Shown here: one piece after another, positions 17,088 through 25,704 of the stretch
How the letters are laid out: the number at the start of each line of letters is the position of its first letter
How positions within the stretch are numbered: position 1 is the stretch's first letter
Notes under the pieces: model-generated
Seen by the model: only the letters and a program-made list of their open reading frames with translations
What the model was told of the DNA's origin: nothing
The model's database searches: none
Translations under genes and position numbers: made by a program
Source: JAEXOD01 sp043805435
Lineage (GTDB): Bacteria > Bacteroidota > Ignavibacteria > Ignavibacteriales > Melioribacteraceae
Length of the DNA stretch: 64,000 nucleotides
Direction: 5' to 3'
NCBI GenBank assembly: GCA_043805435.1
Contig: JAZDHY010000033.1
Coordinates: 1 to 64,000, forward strand

Positions 17088-19655
17088 ATGATAAATTTTG
17101 TTGGAACATTTAACGTAATTCCATCTTTACCAAAAAGTCTAGAACCATTAAGAGAAATTGTTTATAATGTATATTGGTCATGGAATCAAGACGCAATTAA
17201 ACTATTCCGCCGAATGGATAGAAAACTTTGGGAAGATTCGCACCATAATCCTGTTATTTTACTTGGCAAAATCAGTCAAGAAAGATTAGAAGAATTAGCT
17301 AAAGATGATGGTTTTATATCGCACATGAATAGAATTTATGTGCAGTTGAATGTGTATCTACAGGAATTGACTTGGTATCAAAAAAATGTTAATTCTAACG
17401 ATAAACCATATATTGCTTATTTTAGTGCTGAATTTGGTTTAACAGACTGTCTTCAAATTTATTCGGGTGGTTTAGGAATATTATCAGGTGATCATTTAAA
17501 AGCAGCCAGTGATTTGGGAATTCCTTTGATTGCTGTCGGTTTGTGTTATAAAGAAGGTTATTTTCAACAATATCTAACTGCAGATGGCTGGCAGCAAGAG
17601 AAATATGACTTGACCGATTTTTATGTTGAACCTATGACCCTGATAACCAATGAGGATAATCAATCAATAAAGATTCCATTAAAATTTCCGGGTAGAGATG
17701 TTTATTTCCAAATTTGGAAAATAGATGTTGGTCGTGTTCCATTATATTTGCTGGATACTAATTTAGAAGAAAATACAGAAGAAGATAGAAAAATTACACG
17801 TTCATTATATGGCGGTAATAATGAAACCCGAATACAGCAAGAAATATTGCTTGGAATAGGTGGAATAAGAGCATTAACAGCATTAAACATTCATCCTATT
17901 GTATGTCATATGAATGAAGGGCATAGTGCATTTATGGCCTTAGAAAAGATGAGGTTATTAATTGAAGAAAAAGGCCTTTCATTTGATGAAGCTAAACAAA
18001 TAGGCTTTTATTCGAATGTGTTTACAACACATACTCCTGTACCGGCTGGTATTGATGTTTTTGCAAATGATTTAGTTGAACGATATTTTGGTTCATATTA
18101 TAGAGAAAAATTAAAAATAAGTGATAAAGAGTTTTATAAACTTGGTACCATCATAAAAGATAAAGAACCATCCAACTTTAATATGGCTCATTTGGCAATG
18201 AATATGTCGGGGTATGTAAACGGTGTAAGTAAATTACACGGCAAAGTTTCCAAAAAAATGTGGGTTGCCGGATTTAAAGATGTTCCATTTGACGAGATAC
18301 CAATTGATTATGTAACAAACGGGATACATATTCGTTCTCATCTTTCAAATGATATGCATGAATTATTATACAGATATCTTGGTGAAAAGTTTTTACAAAA
18401 CCCTACTGATCCTGAAGACTGGGAAAGAATAGACGAAATACCTGATGAAGAATTATGGCGTACACATGAACGCAGAAGAGAAAGACTGGTTGCTTTTGCA
18501 AGAGCACGACTACGCAAACAAATTGTAGCACGTGGTGGATCCAAAGGTGATATTGAACAAGCAAAAGAAGTATTAAATGCCTCAGCACTTACAATTGGTT
18601 TTGCCCGTCGATTTGCAACATATAAACGCGGAACATTAATTACTAGAGATTTAGACCGATTGTCTGATTTATTATGTAATAAAGAATTTCCTGTTCAAAT
18701 TATTATTGCCGGAAAAGCTCACCCAAGAGATGAAGAAGGAAAAAGACTAATTCAAGAATTGGTTGCTGTTGCAAAAGAAGATCATTTAAGGAAAAAAATA
18801 GTATTTTTAGAAAACTATGATATGAATATTGCTCGTTATATGGTTGAAGGATGCGATATTTGGCTAAATAACCCCAGAAGACCTTTAGAAGCAAGTGGTA
18901 CTTCAGGTATGAAAATTATTGCAAATGGAGGACTTAATTTTAGCGTATTAGATGGTTGGTGGGATGAAGCTTATAATTCGGACTTAGGCTGGAAAATTGG
19001 AAGTGGTGAAGAATATGATAACCTTGAATATCAGGATGAGGTTGAATCTAGGTTAATTTATGAAACCTTGGAAAAAGAGATAATTCCTACATTCTATCAG
19101 CGTGGAGAAGACAAATTACCACGTAAATGGATTGCAATGATGAAGTCGTCTATGAAGAATTTAGGCCCTGTTTATAACACAACACGAATGGTTAGCGAAT
19201 ATTCGCACAAATTTTATTTTAAGGCAAATGAAAAATGGAAATATTTGATGGCAGATGATATGAAAAATGCCAAAGAAATTACTGTTTGGAAAAGTAAATT
19301 GATTGCCAATTGGGATAAGATAAAAATTCACAGTATTAACAAAGATGAAAGAAGAAATGAAATTGCAGTTGGACATAAATATGTTGTATCCGCCGAAGTT
19401 GAATTGGTTGATTTGACACCAAAAGATGTTGAAGTGCAAATATATTTTGGAAAAGTTGACGACCAAAATAAACCATATGCTAATTCATTTGTGAGTATGA
19501 GTTGTATTAATCCAATAAATGGAAAAAATGCATATTTGTATAAAGGCGAAATACCATGTGCAAGTACAGGAAATTTTGGATTTACAATGCGAATATTACC
19601 TAAACATCCTTTACTAATAAATCCTTTTGAATTAGGATTAATTAAGTGGGTATAA
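17088..19655 (+). CDS. glgP: Alpha-glucan (glycogen) phosphorylase
   Basis: Releases glucose 1-phosphate from glycogen or maltodextrin using PLP and phosphate. The 855-residue protein is the short GT35 form with an N-terminal DUF3417 domain (about 12-120). ASGTSGMKIIANGG contains the PLP lysine K609, and FARRFATYKR is the conserved arginine/lysine block for phosphate. Its product is the precursor of the CDP- and UDP-sugars made in the locus downstream, although the gene is usually a housekeeping one. Start ATG 17088 has a good Shine-Dalgarno. Confidence 0.94.
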   Translation: MINFVGTFNVIPSLPKSLEPLREIVYNVYWSWNQDAIKLFRRMDRKLWEDSHHNPVILLGKISQERLEELAKDDGFISHMNRIYVQLNVYLQELTWYQKNVNSNDKPYIAYFSAEFGLTDCLQIYSGGLGILSGDHLKAASDLGIPLIAVGLCYKEGYFQQYLTADGWQQEKYDLTDFYVEPMTLITNEDNQSIKIPLKFPGRDVYFQIWKIDVGRVPLYLLDTNLEENTEEDRKITRSLYGGNNETRIQQEILLGIGGIRALTALNIHPIVCHMNEGHSAFMALEKMRLLIEEKGLSFDEAKQIGFYSNVFTTHTPVPAGIDVFANDLVERYFGSYYREKLKISDKEFYKLGTIIKDKEPSNFNMAHLAMNMSGYVNGVSKLHGKVSKKMWVAGFKDVPFDEIPIDYVTNGIHIRSHLSNDMHELLYRYLGEKFLQNPTDPEDWERIDEIPDEELWRTHERRRERLVAFARARLRKQIVARGGSKGDIEQAKEVLNASALTIGFARRFATYKRGTLITRDLDRLSDLLCNKEFPVQIIIAGKAHPRDEEGKRLIQELVAVAKEDHLRKKIVFLENYDMNIARYMVEGCDIWLNNPRRPLEASGTSGMKIIANGGLNFSVLDGWWDEAYNSDLGWKIGSGEEYDNLEYQDEVESRLIYETLEKEIIPTFYQRGEDKLPRKWIAMMKSSMKNLGPVYNTTRMVSEYSHKFYFKANEKWKYLMADDMKNAKEITVWKSKLIANWDKIKIHSINKDERRNEIAVGHKYVVSAEVELVDLTPKDVEVQIYFGKVDDQNKPYANSFVSMSCINPINGKNAYLYKGEIPCASTGNFGFTMRILPKHPLLINPFELGLIKWV

Positions 19656-19668
19656 TTTTGGAACTTTT

Positions 19669-20583
19669 ATGTTGTTAGAAACGCTTGATGTTAAACGAAA
19701 CGATGTATTGATATATTCTGAAAATGTTTTTGATTTTAATAATAATTTTAAAATAATCTTTAAAAAAGACAAAATTAAAAGAGCATATAAGATCAATTAC
19801 TTTGATGTATGTGATTTTATTAATGAACCTACTTCTAAAAATATTATAGTATATAGGCTGCTTACTAATGTCAGCAGCCTTGATGCTTACAGTACTAAAT
19901 ATGGTTATTTTATAAAAACTCATTTGGGTATGGAGCTTATTTATTTAGATCCAATATATGCAATTAAAGATTTAAAGAACCTGAAGTTTGAATTGAACTT
20001 GAGTGATTTTAGATTTAAAATACAGCAAGTTGGTTTTACAACAATAACAGGTGGAAAAACTGGTGCTGATTTTTCTGAAATATTCAGCTGGGATATGCGG
20101 GCCGTTGAAGCACAAAATCAAAACGATAAAATTTTTGCTGACGCATTATTTCTATTTGACAAAAACTTTATTGATGAGAAAAATGAATTTAGCATTGAAG
20201 ATAGACAAAGATTAAATATGCAGGATACTATTTCTGCAAATGTTAATAACCTAAGAGAAGAAACAAATGCAAAGCAGTTTGTAAATGTGATGGCTAAGGC
20301 AAGTTTTAACTCAACTAACTTTGAAGATCCGTCAAAAGAGCTTAAAAAAAATATGCTTAAACAAGCTTTAGGTATAAATGGGCATCAAAAAAACATTGAA
20401 GAAGAAAAAAATGTAAAAAGTTTTTCATCGTTTATTGATAAGTATAGAAATGAAGTTTATTCTAGGGAAGATTATGAAACACCAAATAGCTTGACTGAAC
20501 TATTTAATAATAAATCAGAAAAGAATAAATTTAAAAATATTAATAAAGATTCTGTGGTTTTACGTTTTACAGATGAAAAATAA
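19669..20583 (+). CDS. Conserved-type hypothetical protein after glgP
   Basis: I do not recognise this 304-residue protein. The N-terminal two thirds alternate short beta-like hydrophobic stretches with charged residues, and the last 100 residues are rich in N, K, E and S and look disordered. There is no signal peptide, membrane segment or obvious catalytic motif. The start is 13 bp after the glgP stop, which suggests co-transcription. It lies just ahead of the polysaccharide genes but its strand, spacing and 93-bp gap to the next gene do not show that it belongs to them. Confidence 0.7.
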   Translation: MLLETLDVKRNDVLIYSENVFDFNNNFKIIFKKDKIKRAYKINYFDVCDFINEPTSKNIIVYRLLTNVSSLDAYSTKYGYFIKTHLGMELIYLDPIYAIKDLKNLKFELNLSDFRFKIQQVGFTTITGGKTGADFSEIFSWDMRAVEAQNQNDKIFADALFLFDKNFIDEKNEFSIEDRQRLNMQDTISANVNNLREETNAKQFVNVMAKASFNSTNFEDPSKELKKNMLKQALGINGHQKNIEEEKNVKSFSSFIDKYRNEVYSREDYETPNSLTELFNNKSEKNKFKNINKDSVVLRFTDEK

Positions 20584-20676
20584 TTGTGATTTATTTTAAA
20601 AATTAATTTATAAAAGAAATATAACAAAGTAATAAAAACTGCGAAATAAAATTTTTGCTTATAAGAAGGAGAAAAA

Positions 20677-22017
20677 ATGAATTTAATATCCAAAATTAAA
20701 AACAAAAATGCCGTTATAGGTATTATAGGTTTAGGTTATGTTGGGTTACCTTTAGGACTTGAATTTGCTGAAAAAGATTTTTTTGTATTAGGATTTGATG
20801 TTGATGAAACTAAAATCCCTATTTTAAACAGTGGAAATAGTTATATTAAACATATTAAATCTGAAAGAATAAAAAAATCTGTTGATAATAAAAAATTTAT
20901 AGCAACAAGTGACTTCAGCCGATTACCGGAAGTAGATGCAATAATTATTTGTGTGCCCACTCCTTTAGACGAGCATAGAGAACCAGATATAAGTTATATC
21001 GAAAATTCGGGAAAAATTATTGCTCAATATTTAAGAAGGGAACAAATTGTTGTTCTTGAATCTTCGACGTATCCGGGTACAACTGATGAGATATTGCTGC
21101 CATTATTTGAGAATGCCCCTTTTACTCAAAAATTGGAAGATGCAAAAAAATTAGTAGTTGGTGAAGATTTTTATTTGGCCTTTTCTCCGGAAAGGGAAGA
21201 CCCTAACAACCCAAATTTTACTACTGCTACAATTCCAAAAGTTGTTGGAGGAGTGACCCCTAATTGTTTAGAAATTGCAGATGTCTTATATAGTGGTGTA
21301 ATTATTAAAACTGTACTTGTTTCTTCAACAAGAGCTGCAGAAGCTACAAAATTATTGGAAAATATTTACAGATCAATTAATATTGCTTTAGTAAATGAAC
21401 TTAAGATGGTTTTTGATAGGATGGGTATAGATGTTTGGGAAGTGATAAATGCCGCCGCCACAAAACCTTTTGGATTTAACGCTTTTTATCCCGGACCGGG
21501 ATTAGGAGGACATTGTATTCCAATAGATCCATTTTATTTGACATGGAAAGCTCGTGAATTTGAAATAAACACAAAATTTATTGAATTAGCAGGCGAAATT
21601 AATACCTTTCAGCCTTATTACGTTGTTGAACGTACAATGGAATATTTGAATACCCTCAAAAAAACTGTAAATGGTTCAAAGGTTTTATTACTTGGTGCCG
21701 CTTATAAAAAAAATATTGATGATATGCGTGAATCGCCATCATTAAAACTAATTGAAATTTTGCGTGAAAAAGGGGCTGAAGTAGATTATAGCGATACTTA
21801 CATTTCGGTATTACCCAAAACAAGAAAATATCAGTATAATATGAAATCAGTAGAGTTAACTAAAGAAAATATTTCAAAGTATGATGTGGTGTTGTTAAGC
21901 ACCGACCATGATGATTTTGATTATAAATTGATTGCAGAAAATGCACAACTAATTGTAGATACAAGAAACGCTTTTGCTAAACATGGAATAAAATCAGATC
22001 GGATTTTTAAGGCTTAG
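20677..22017 (+). CDS. wbpA: UDP-N-acetylglucosamine 6-dehydrogenase (WbpA/WbpO type)
   Basis: Oxidises C6 of a UDP-hexosamine to the uronic acid with two NAD. The 446-residue protein has the Rossmann GLGYVGLPLG, the middle-domain P-G-P-G-L-G-G-H-C-I-P motif with catalytic C280, and the C-terminal LLGAAYKKNIDDMRESPS NAD-binding half. The neighbours WbpB-, WbpD- and WbpE-like point to UDP-GlcNAc as substrate. It opens the polysaccharide locus and has a strong Shine-Dalgarno (AAGGAGA). A UDP-ManNAc dehydrogenase role is the main alternative. Confidence 0.88.
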   Translation: MNLISKIKNKNAVIGIIGLGYVGLPLGLEFAEKDFFVLGFDVDETKIPILNSGNSYIKHIKSERIKKSVDNKKFIATSDFSRLPEVDAIIICVPTPLDEHREPDISYIENSGKIIAQYLRREQIVVLESSTYPGTTDEILLPLFENAPFTQKLEDAKKLVVGEDFYLAFSPEREDPNNPNFTTATIPKVVGGVTPNCLEIADVLYSGVIIKTVLVSSTRAAEATKLLENIYRSINIALVNELKMVFDRMGIDVWEVINAAATKPFGFNAFYPGPGLGGHCIPIDPFYLTWKAREFEINTKFIELAGEINTFQPYYVVERTMEYLNTLKKTVNGSKVLLLGAAYKKNIDDMRESPSLKLIEILREKGAEVDYSDTYISVLPKTRKYQYNMKSVELTKENISKYDVVLLSTDHDDFDYKLIAENAQLIVDTRNAFAKHGIKSDRIFKA

Positions 22018-22036
22018 AAATGATAAAAGTGAAAAA

Positions 22037-23026
22037 ATGTTAGATAACAATTTAAAAATAGCAGTTATTGGTGCTGGTAGATGGGGTGTTAACCATGTTA
22101 AAACCGCAACATTATTAGTACCCAAATCTCACATTTGGGTTTGTGATAAAAGTAAAGAAACTGAAAAAAGAATTAAAGAGATTTCGGAAGAAATAAATTT
22201 TACAAATAGGTTGTCTGACATTTTAAATAATCTTGAAATTAATTGCATTATTGTAGCAACTCCTGCTGAAACACATTATAAAATTGCTAAAGAATGTATA
22301 TTACAAAATAAAAATGTATTAGTGGAAAAACCAATTACATTATTCTTGGATGAAGCAGAAGAGTTAGAAAAGCTTGCTTCTAAAAAAAATGTTAAATTAA
22401 TGGTTGGTCATGTTCTTTTATATCATCCTGCAATACTGGCTATTAAAAAAGGATTAAATGAGGGAATATTAGGCAAGCTTCAGTATATTTATAGTAATCG
22501 TTTAAATTTAGGCGCAATAAGGAAAGAAGAAAATATTTTATGGAGCTTTGCACCACATGATATTTCGATTATTCAATTTCTTATTGAAGATTATCCGCTG
22601 TCAATTTTTGCAAAAGGGGATACTTTTTTACAAAAAAATATTGAAGACACAACATTAACATACCTTCAATATCCTAAAAATATTTCAGCTCATGTTTTTG
22701 TTAGCTGGCTTCATCCTTTTAAAGAACAGCGTCTTGTTGTAATTGGTGAAAAAGGTATGTTTGTTTTTGAGGATACAGTTAAAGACGAAAAATTAAGATT
22801 TTATAAAAAAGGTTTTAAAAAAACCGATCTCGGGATTGAAAAATTTGATCAGAATTATGATGTTGTAAGTTTAGAAAGTGTAATGCCGCTTGAAGAAGAA
22901 CAAAAACATTTTTATAATTCTGTGATTAATGACACAGAACCACGTACAAATGGAAAACACGCAGTTGACGTTCTAAAAATTTTAGTTAAAGCAACTGAAA
23001 GTTTAAAAGCTAATAAAATTGTTTAA
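22037..23026 (+). CDS. wbpB: Gfo/Idh/MocA oxidoreductase (WbpB-like)
   Basis: In the WbpA-B-E-D route this enzyme oxidises C3 of UDP-GlcNAcA to the 3-keto sugar, recycling NAD. The 329-residue protein has VIGAGRWGVNH at the N-terminus, the EKP motif (VLVEKPITLF) and GHVLLYHPAI with the usual active-site histidine. It starts 19 bp after the dehydrogenase and overlaps the earliest possible start of the next gene. The function is assigned from family and neighbours together. Confidence 0.82.
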   Translation: MLDNNLKIAVIGAGRWGVNHVKTATLLVPKSHIWVCDKSKETEKRIKEISEEINFTNRLSDILNNLEINCIIVATPAETHYKIAKECILQNKNVLVEKPITLFLDEAEELEKLASKKNVKLMVGHVLLYHPAILAIKKGLNEGILGKLQYIYSNRLNLGAIRKEENILWSFAPHDISIIQFLIEDYPLSIFAKGDTFLQKNIEDTTLTYLQYPKNISAHVFVSWLHPFKEQRLVVIGEKGMFVFEDTVKDEKLRFYKKGFKKTDLGIEKFDQNYDVVSLESVMPLEEEQKHFYNSVINDTEPRTNGKHAVDVLKILVKATESLKANKIV

Positions 23027-23039
23027 TGAGATAATTTAT

Positions 23040-23627
23040 ATGGAAACTAATGCTTATTATGTAAACGAACATGCAGTTGTTGATGATGGGGTTGAAATTG
23101 GTGAAGGAACCAAAATTTGGCACTTCTCACATGTTCAAAAAGGTTCAAAACTTGGTAAAAAATGTGTTTTAGGGCAAAATGTTAATATTGCTAATGATGT
23201 AATTATTGGAAATTATGTAAAAATCCAAAATAATGTTTCTGTTTACGAAGGTGTTGAACTGGAAGATTATGTGTTTTGTGGCCCGTCTATGGTTTTTACA
23301 AACATTTTGGATCCTCGTTGTAAATATCCTCAGGTAGGCAAAGAGTTTTATATCAAAACTCTTGTTAAAGAAGGTGCATCTTTAGGTGCAAATTCAACCA
23401 TTGTTTGCGGGCATACAATTGGACGTTTTGCTTTTATTGGAGCAGGTGCAGTTGTTACAAAAAATATTCCGGATTTTGCACTTGCTGTTGGTAATCCGGC
23501 CAGAATAGTTGGCTGGGTGAGTGAAGCCGGAAAAAAATTAAAATTTGATATAAACGGATTTGCTTTTTGTGAAAAATCAAACAAAAAATACCAATTTGTT
23601 GATGGATTTGTGAAAGAAGTGGAATAA
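23040..23627 (+). CDS. wbpD: Left-handed beta-helix N-acetyltransferase (WbpD-like)
   Basis: Expected to acetylate the 3-amino group of the UDP-2-acetamido-3-amino-uronic acid. The 195-residue protein is mostly hexapeptide repeats (V-x-I-G-E-G, GAGAVVTKNIPDFALAVGNPARIVG), the acyl-CoA-dependent trimer fold. ATG 23040 is preferred because family members start just before this point; the longer frame would need TTG 23019. The next polysaccharide gene is the aminotransferase, but an S23 gene with repeats has come between them. Confidence 0.85.
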   Translation: METNAYYVNEHAVVDDGVEIGEGTKIWHFSHVQKGSKLGKKCVLGQNVNIANDVIIGNYVKIQNNVSVYEGVELEDYVFCGPSMVFTNILDPRCKYPQVGKEFYIKTLVKEGASLGANSTIVCGHTIGRFAFIGAGAVVTKNIPDFALAVGNPARIVGWVSEAGKKLKFDINGFAFCEKSNKKYQFVDGFVKEVE

Positions 23628-23628
23628 T

Positions 23629-23660
23629 TTTTAATGCTAAATTCTTAATTCTCAATTTGT
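23629..23660. repeat. Left AT-rich arm of the S23 element at 23.7 kb
   Basis: Contains AAATTCTTAATTCTCAATTT, the reverse complement of which (AAATTGAGAATTAAGAATTT) closely matches the arrays to the right of the S23 gene (24075-24106). The two arms bracket the gene at 23680-24039 as inverted repeats. Confidence 0.6.
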
Positions 23661-23679
23661 TGAATTTATGAGAGTTTTT

Positions 23680-24039
23680 ATGAAAAATAATATTGTTCTT
23701 GATAAAAGTTTTATGTTTGCACTTAAAATAATCGATTTATACAAAAAGTTAATAAGTAATAAGGAATTCGTAATCTCAAATCAGTTACTAAAATCGGCAA
23801 CCTCAATTGGTGCCAACATTAATGAAGCTACCGCGGCAGCATCAAGAAAAGACTTTGTAAATAAAATGGTTATTGCTTCAAAAGAAGCTCGTGAAACAAA
23901 ATACTGGCTAGAATTATTAAATTATGCCAAATTTTATGAAACCGACTATTTTATTTTTCTAAATGATGTTAACGAACTTATTAAATTATTGACAGCGATA
24001 ATTAAAACTTCTCAAAATGGCAGTGATTATCAGAATTAA
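23680..24039 (+). CDS. Four-helix-bundle protein of the S23/IVP family
   Basis: A 119-residue all-helical protein. The start NNIVLDKSFMFALKIIDLYK, then LLKSATSIGANINEATAAAS and ETKYWLELL, are the hallmarks of the S23 (23S rRNA intervening-sequence protein) family, which also includes DGR accessory Avd-like bundles. Molecular function is unknown; the family may bind nucleic acid. It interrupts the wbp genes and is flanked by inverted AT-rich repeats, so it looks like an inserted element. ATG 23680 fits the family start better than 23668. Confidence 0.88.
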   Translation: MKNNIVLDKSFMFALKIIDLYKKLISNKEFVISNQLLKSATSIGANINEATAAASRKDFVNKMVIASKEARETKYWLELLNYAKFYETDYFIFLNDVNELIKLLTAIIKTSQNGSDYQN

Positions 24040-24042
24040 GGT

Positions 24043-24107
24043 TAAGATTAAAAATTGTTCTTTTATTGATTAAATTAAGAATTAAAAATTAAAAATTGAG
24101 AATTAAT
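24043..24107. repeat. Right AT-rich arm of the S23 element at 24.1 kb
   Basis: Degenerate copies of ATTAAGAATTAAAA and AAAAATTGAGAATTAAT run up to the start codon of the aminotransferase. They are inverted relative to the left arm at 23629-23660 and resemble the pair at 56078-56233. Confidence 0.6.
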
Positions 24108-25301
24108 ATGAACGTTCCATTATTAGATTTAAAAGCACAGTACAAAACAATTAAAAAGGAAGTAGATGAAGCCCTAATTAGAGTTGCCGAATCGCAATAT
24201 TTTATTTTAGGACCTGATGTTGAAAAACTTGAGGCTGATATTTGTAATTATACAGGTGCCAAATATGCAATTGGTGTTTCATCAGGGACAGATGCTTTAT
24301 TATTAGCCTTAATGGCTTTAGATATTAAACCCGGTGATGAAGTAATTGTACCCTCTTATTCGTTTTTTGCAACCGCTGGTGTAGTTTCAAGGTTAAACGC
24401 AGTTCCGATTTTTGTAGATTCTGATCCTATAACATTTAATATTGATGTTAATCAGTTAGAAATTGTTATAACTGACAAAACAAAAGCAATTATCCCTGTT
24501 CATTTATATGGTCAAAGTGCTGATATGGACCCAATTATGGTTATTGCTAAAAAATATAATCTTAAAGTTGTTGAGGATGGTGCACAAGCAATTGGGGTAC
24601 AATATAAAGATGGCAGGCAAGTTGGAACTATAGGAGATATTGGTTGTTTTTCGTTTTTCCCAAGCAAAAATCTTGGTGGTTTTGGTGATGGCGGTGTTGT
24701 TACAACAATGGATGAAACATTGGCAGAAAAACTAAAAATTATGCGTGTACATGGTGGACATCCTAAGTATCATCATAAAATAATTGGAGGAAACTTTAGA
24801 TTAGATGCAATACAGGCTTCTATTTTAAGTATTAAGTTGCCACATCTGGATAGTTGGAGTGCAAAACGTCGGGTGAATGCTTCCTTATACAAAAAACTAA
24901 TTATTGAAGTAGGTTTGGCAGAAATAGAAGGTAAACTGGCCTTTGATGAAAAAAATAGTGTGTTATTGCCTAAATCAATTTATAAAGGACTTAAGGGTGA
25001 AAACGGAGTTGAATTAAAAAATTATCATATATATAATCAGTTTATTATTTGTGTTGAAAAACGGGATGAATTAATTAACTTTTTAAGACAAAAAAGCATT
25101 GGTTGTGAAATCTATTACCCCATACCTTTCCACAAACAAGAATGTTTCCAATATTTAATGGATAATCCTATGTATAAAAAAATTGATTTTGTAAATGCCG
25201 AGAAATTTGCGGCTACATCTTTGGCTCTTCCTATATATCCTGAATTAAGTGACCAACAGATAAATTATGTTGTAGAGAGTATTAAAGAATTTATTGGATA
25301 A
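24108..25301 (+). CDS. wbpE: DegT/DnrJ/EryC1/StrS aminotransferase (WbpE-like)
   Basis: PLP enzyme expected to transaminate the 3-keto-UDP-uronic acid to the 3-amino sugar. The 397-residue protein has SSGTDALLLALMAL, the EDGAQAIG motif and FFPSKNLGGFGDGG with the PLP lysine K187. ATG 24108 begins the conserved NVPLLDLKAQY; TTG 24096 is the only upstream alternative. With WbpA-, B- and D-like neighbours it completes a UDP-2,3-diacetamido-glucuronate pathway. Its start lies directly at the right arm of the S23 element. Confidence 0.88.
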   Translation: MNVPLLDLKAQYKTIKKEVDEALIRVAESQYFILGPDVEKLEADICNYTGAKYAIGVSSGTDALLLALMALDIKPGDEVIVPSYSFFATAGVVSRLNAVPIFVDSDPITFNIDVNQLEIVITDKTKAIIPVHLYGQSADMDPIMVIAKKYNLKVVEDGAQAIGVQYKDGRQVGTIGDIGCFSFFPSKNLGGFGDGGVVTTMDETLAEKLKIMRVHGGHPKYHHKIIGGNFRLDAIQASILSIKLPHLDSWSAKRRVNASLYKKLIIEVGLAEIEGKLAFDEKNSVLLPKSIYKGLKGENGVELKNYHIYNQFIICVEKRDELINFLRQKSIGCEIYYPIPFHKQECFQYLMDNPMYKKIDFVNAEKFAATSLALPIYPELSDQQINYVVESIKEFIG

Positions 25302-25339
25302 AATATTAATAATTCTTTAGACGGTATAGTATTTTTCGA

Positions 25340-25365
25340 AAAAGGGATAGCGTGTTATCCCTTTT
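25340..25365 (+). terminator. Rho-independent terminator after wbpE
   Basis: Perfect 10-bp stem AAAAGGGATA / TATCCCTTTT with a 6-nt loop followed by a C/T-rich stretch, about 39 bp after the aminotransferase stop. It should end the first polysaccharide transcript. Confidence 0.75.
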
Positions 25366-25444
25366 CTCTACCTTTTGGCCATTTATTTGGAAAAAAATAA
25401 ACCTTCAATGATTTTATTCCAAAATATTTTATGATTTTGAAAGA

Positions 25445-25460
25445 TGTGATTTATATCACA
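25445..25460. promoter_or_regulatory. CRP/FNR-like palindromic site
   Basis: TGTGATTTATATCACA matches the TGTGA-N6-TCACA consensus of the CRP family exactly, and the symmetry extends to GATGTGAT / ATCACATC. It lies 245 bp upstream of proC. No regulator gene is present in the window, so it is a candidate only. Confidence 0.45.
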
Positions 25461-25704
25461 TCATTTTATAATAAAATTCCTAATTGAATTAAATTTTGTT
25501 TATATATCTAAAAAATGGTAAATTTAAAATTAAGGTTTTTTTAAGGAAGCATTGGAAAAAAAAACAGCTCTAAGATGTGGGTTTTGTTGCATAGCTTAAA
25601 TCAAAAACAAGTAACGTATTAAAAATCAAAGAAGGTAAAACAGTGATTGTTTTGAAAAACTTAAAAAATAATTGTACAATTGTTAAAACAAACCAACGGA
25701 TAAT

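Larger units (their letters stand above)
25302..25704. promoter_or_regulatory. Intergenic region before proC
   Basis: About 400 bp. It holds a terminator hairpin at 25340-25365, a perfect TGTGA-N6-TCACA site at 25445-25460, and a small AATTGTACAATT palindrome near 25673. No coding region was recognised. Confidence 0.5.

Noticed and set aside
23680..24039. Diversity-generating retroelement (S23 proteins resemble Avd)
   Set aside because: No reverse transcriptase, template repeat or variable repeat was found in the window.
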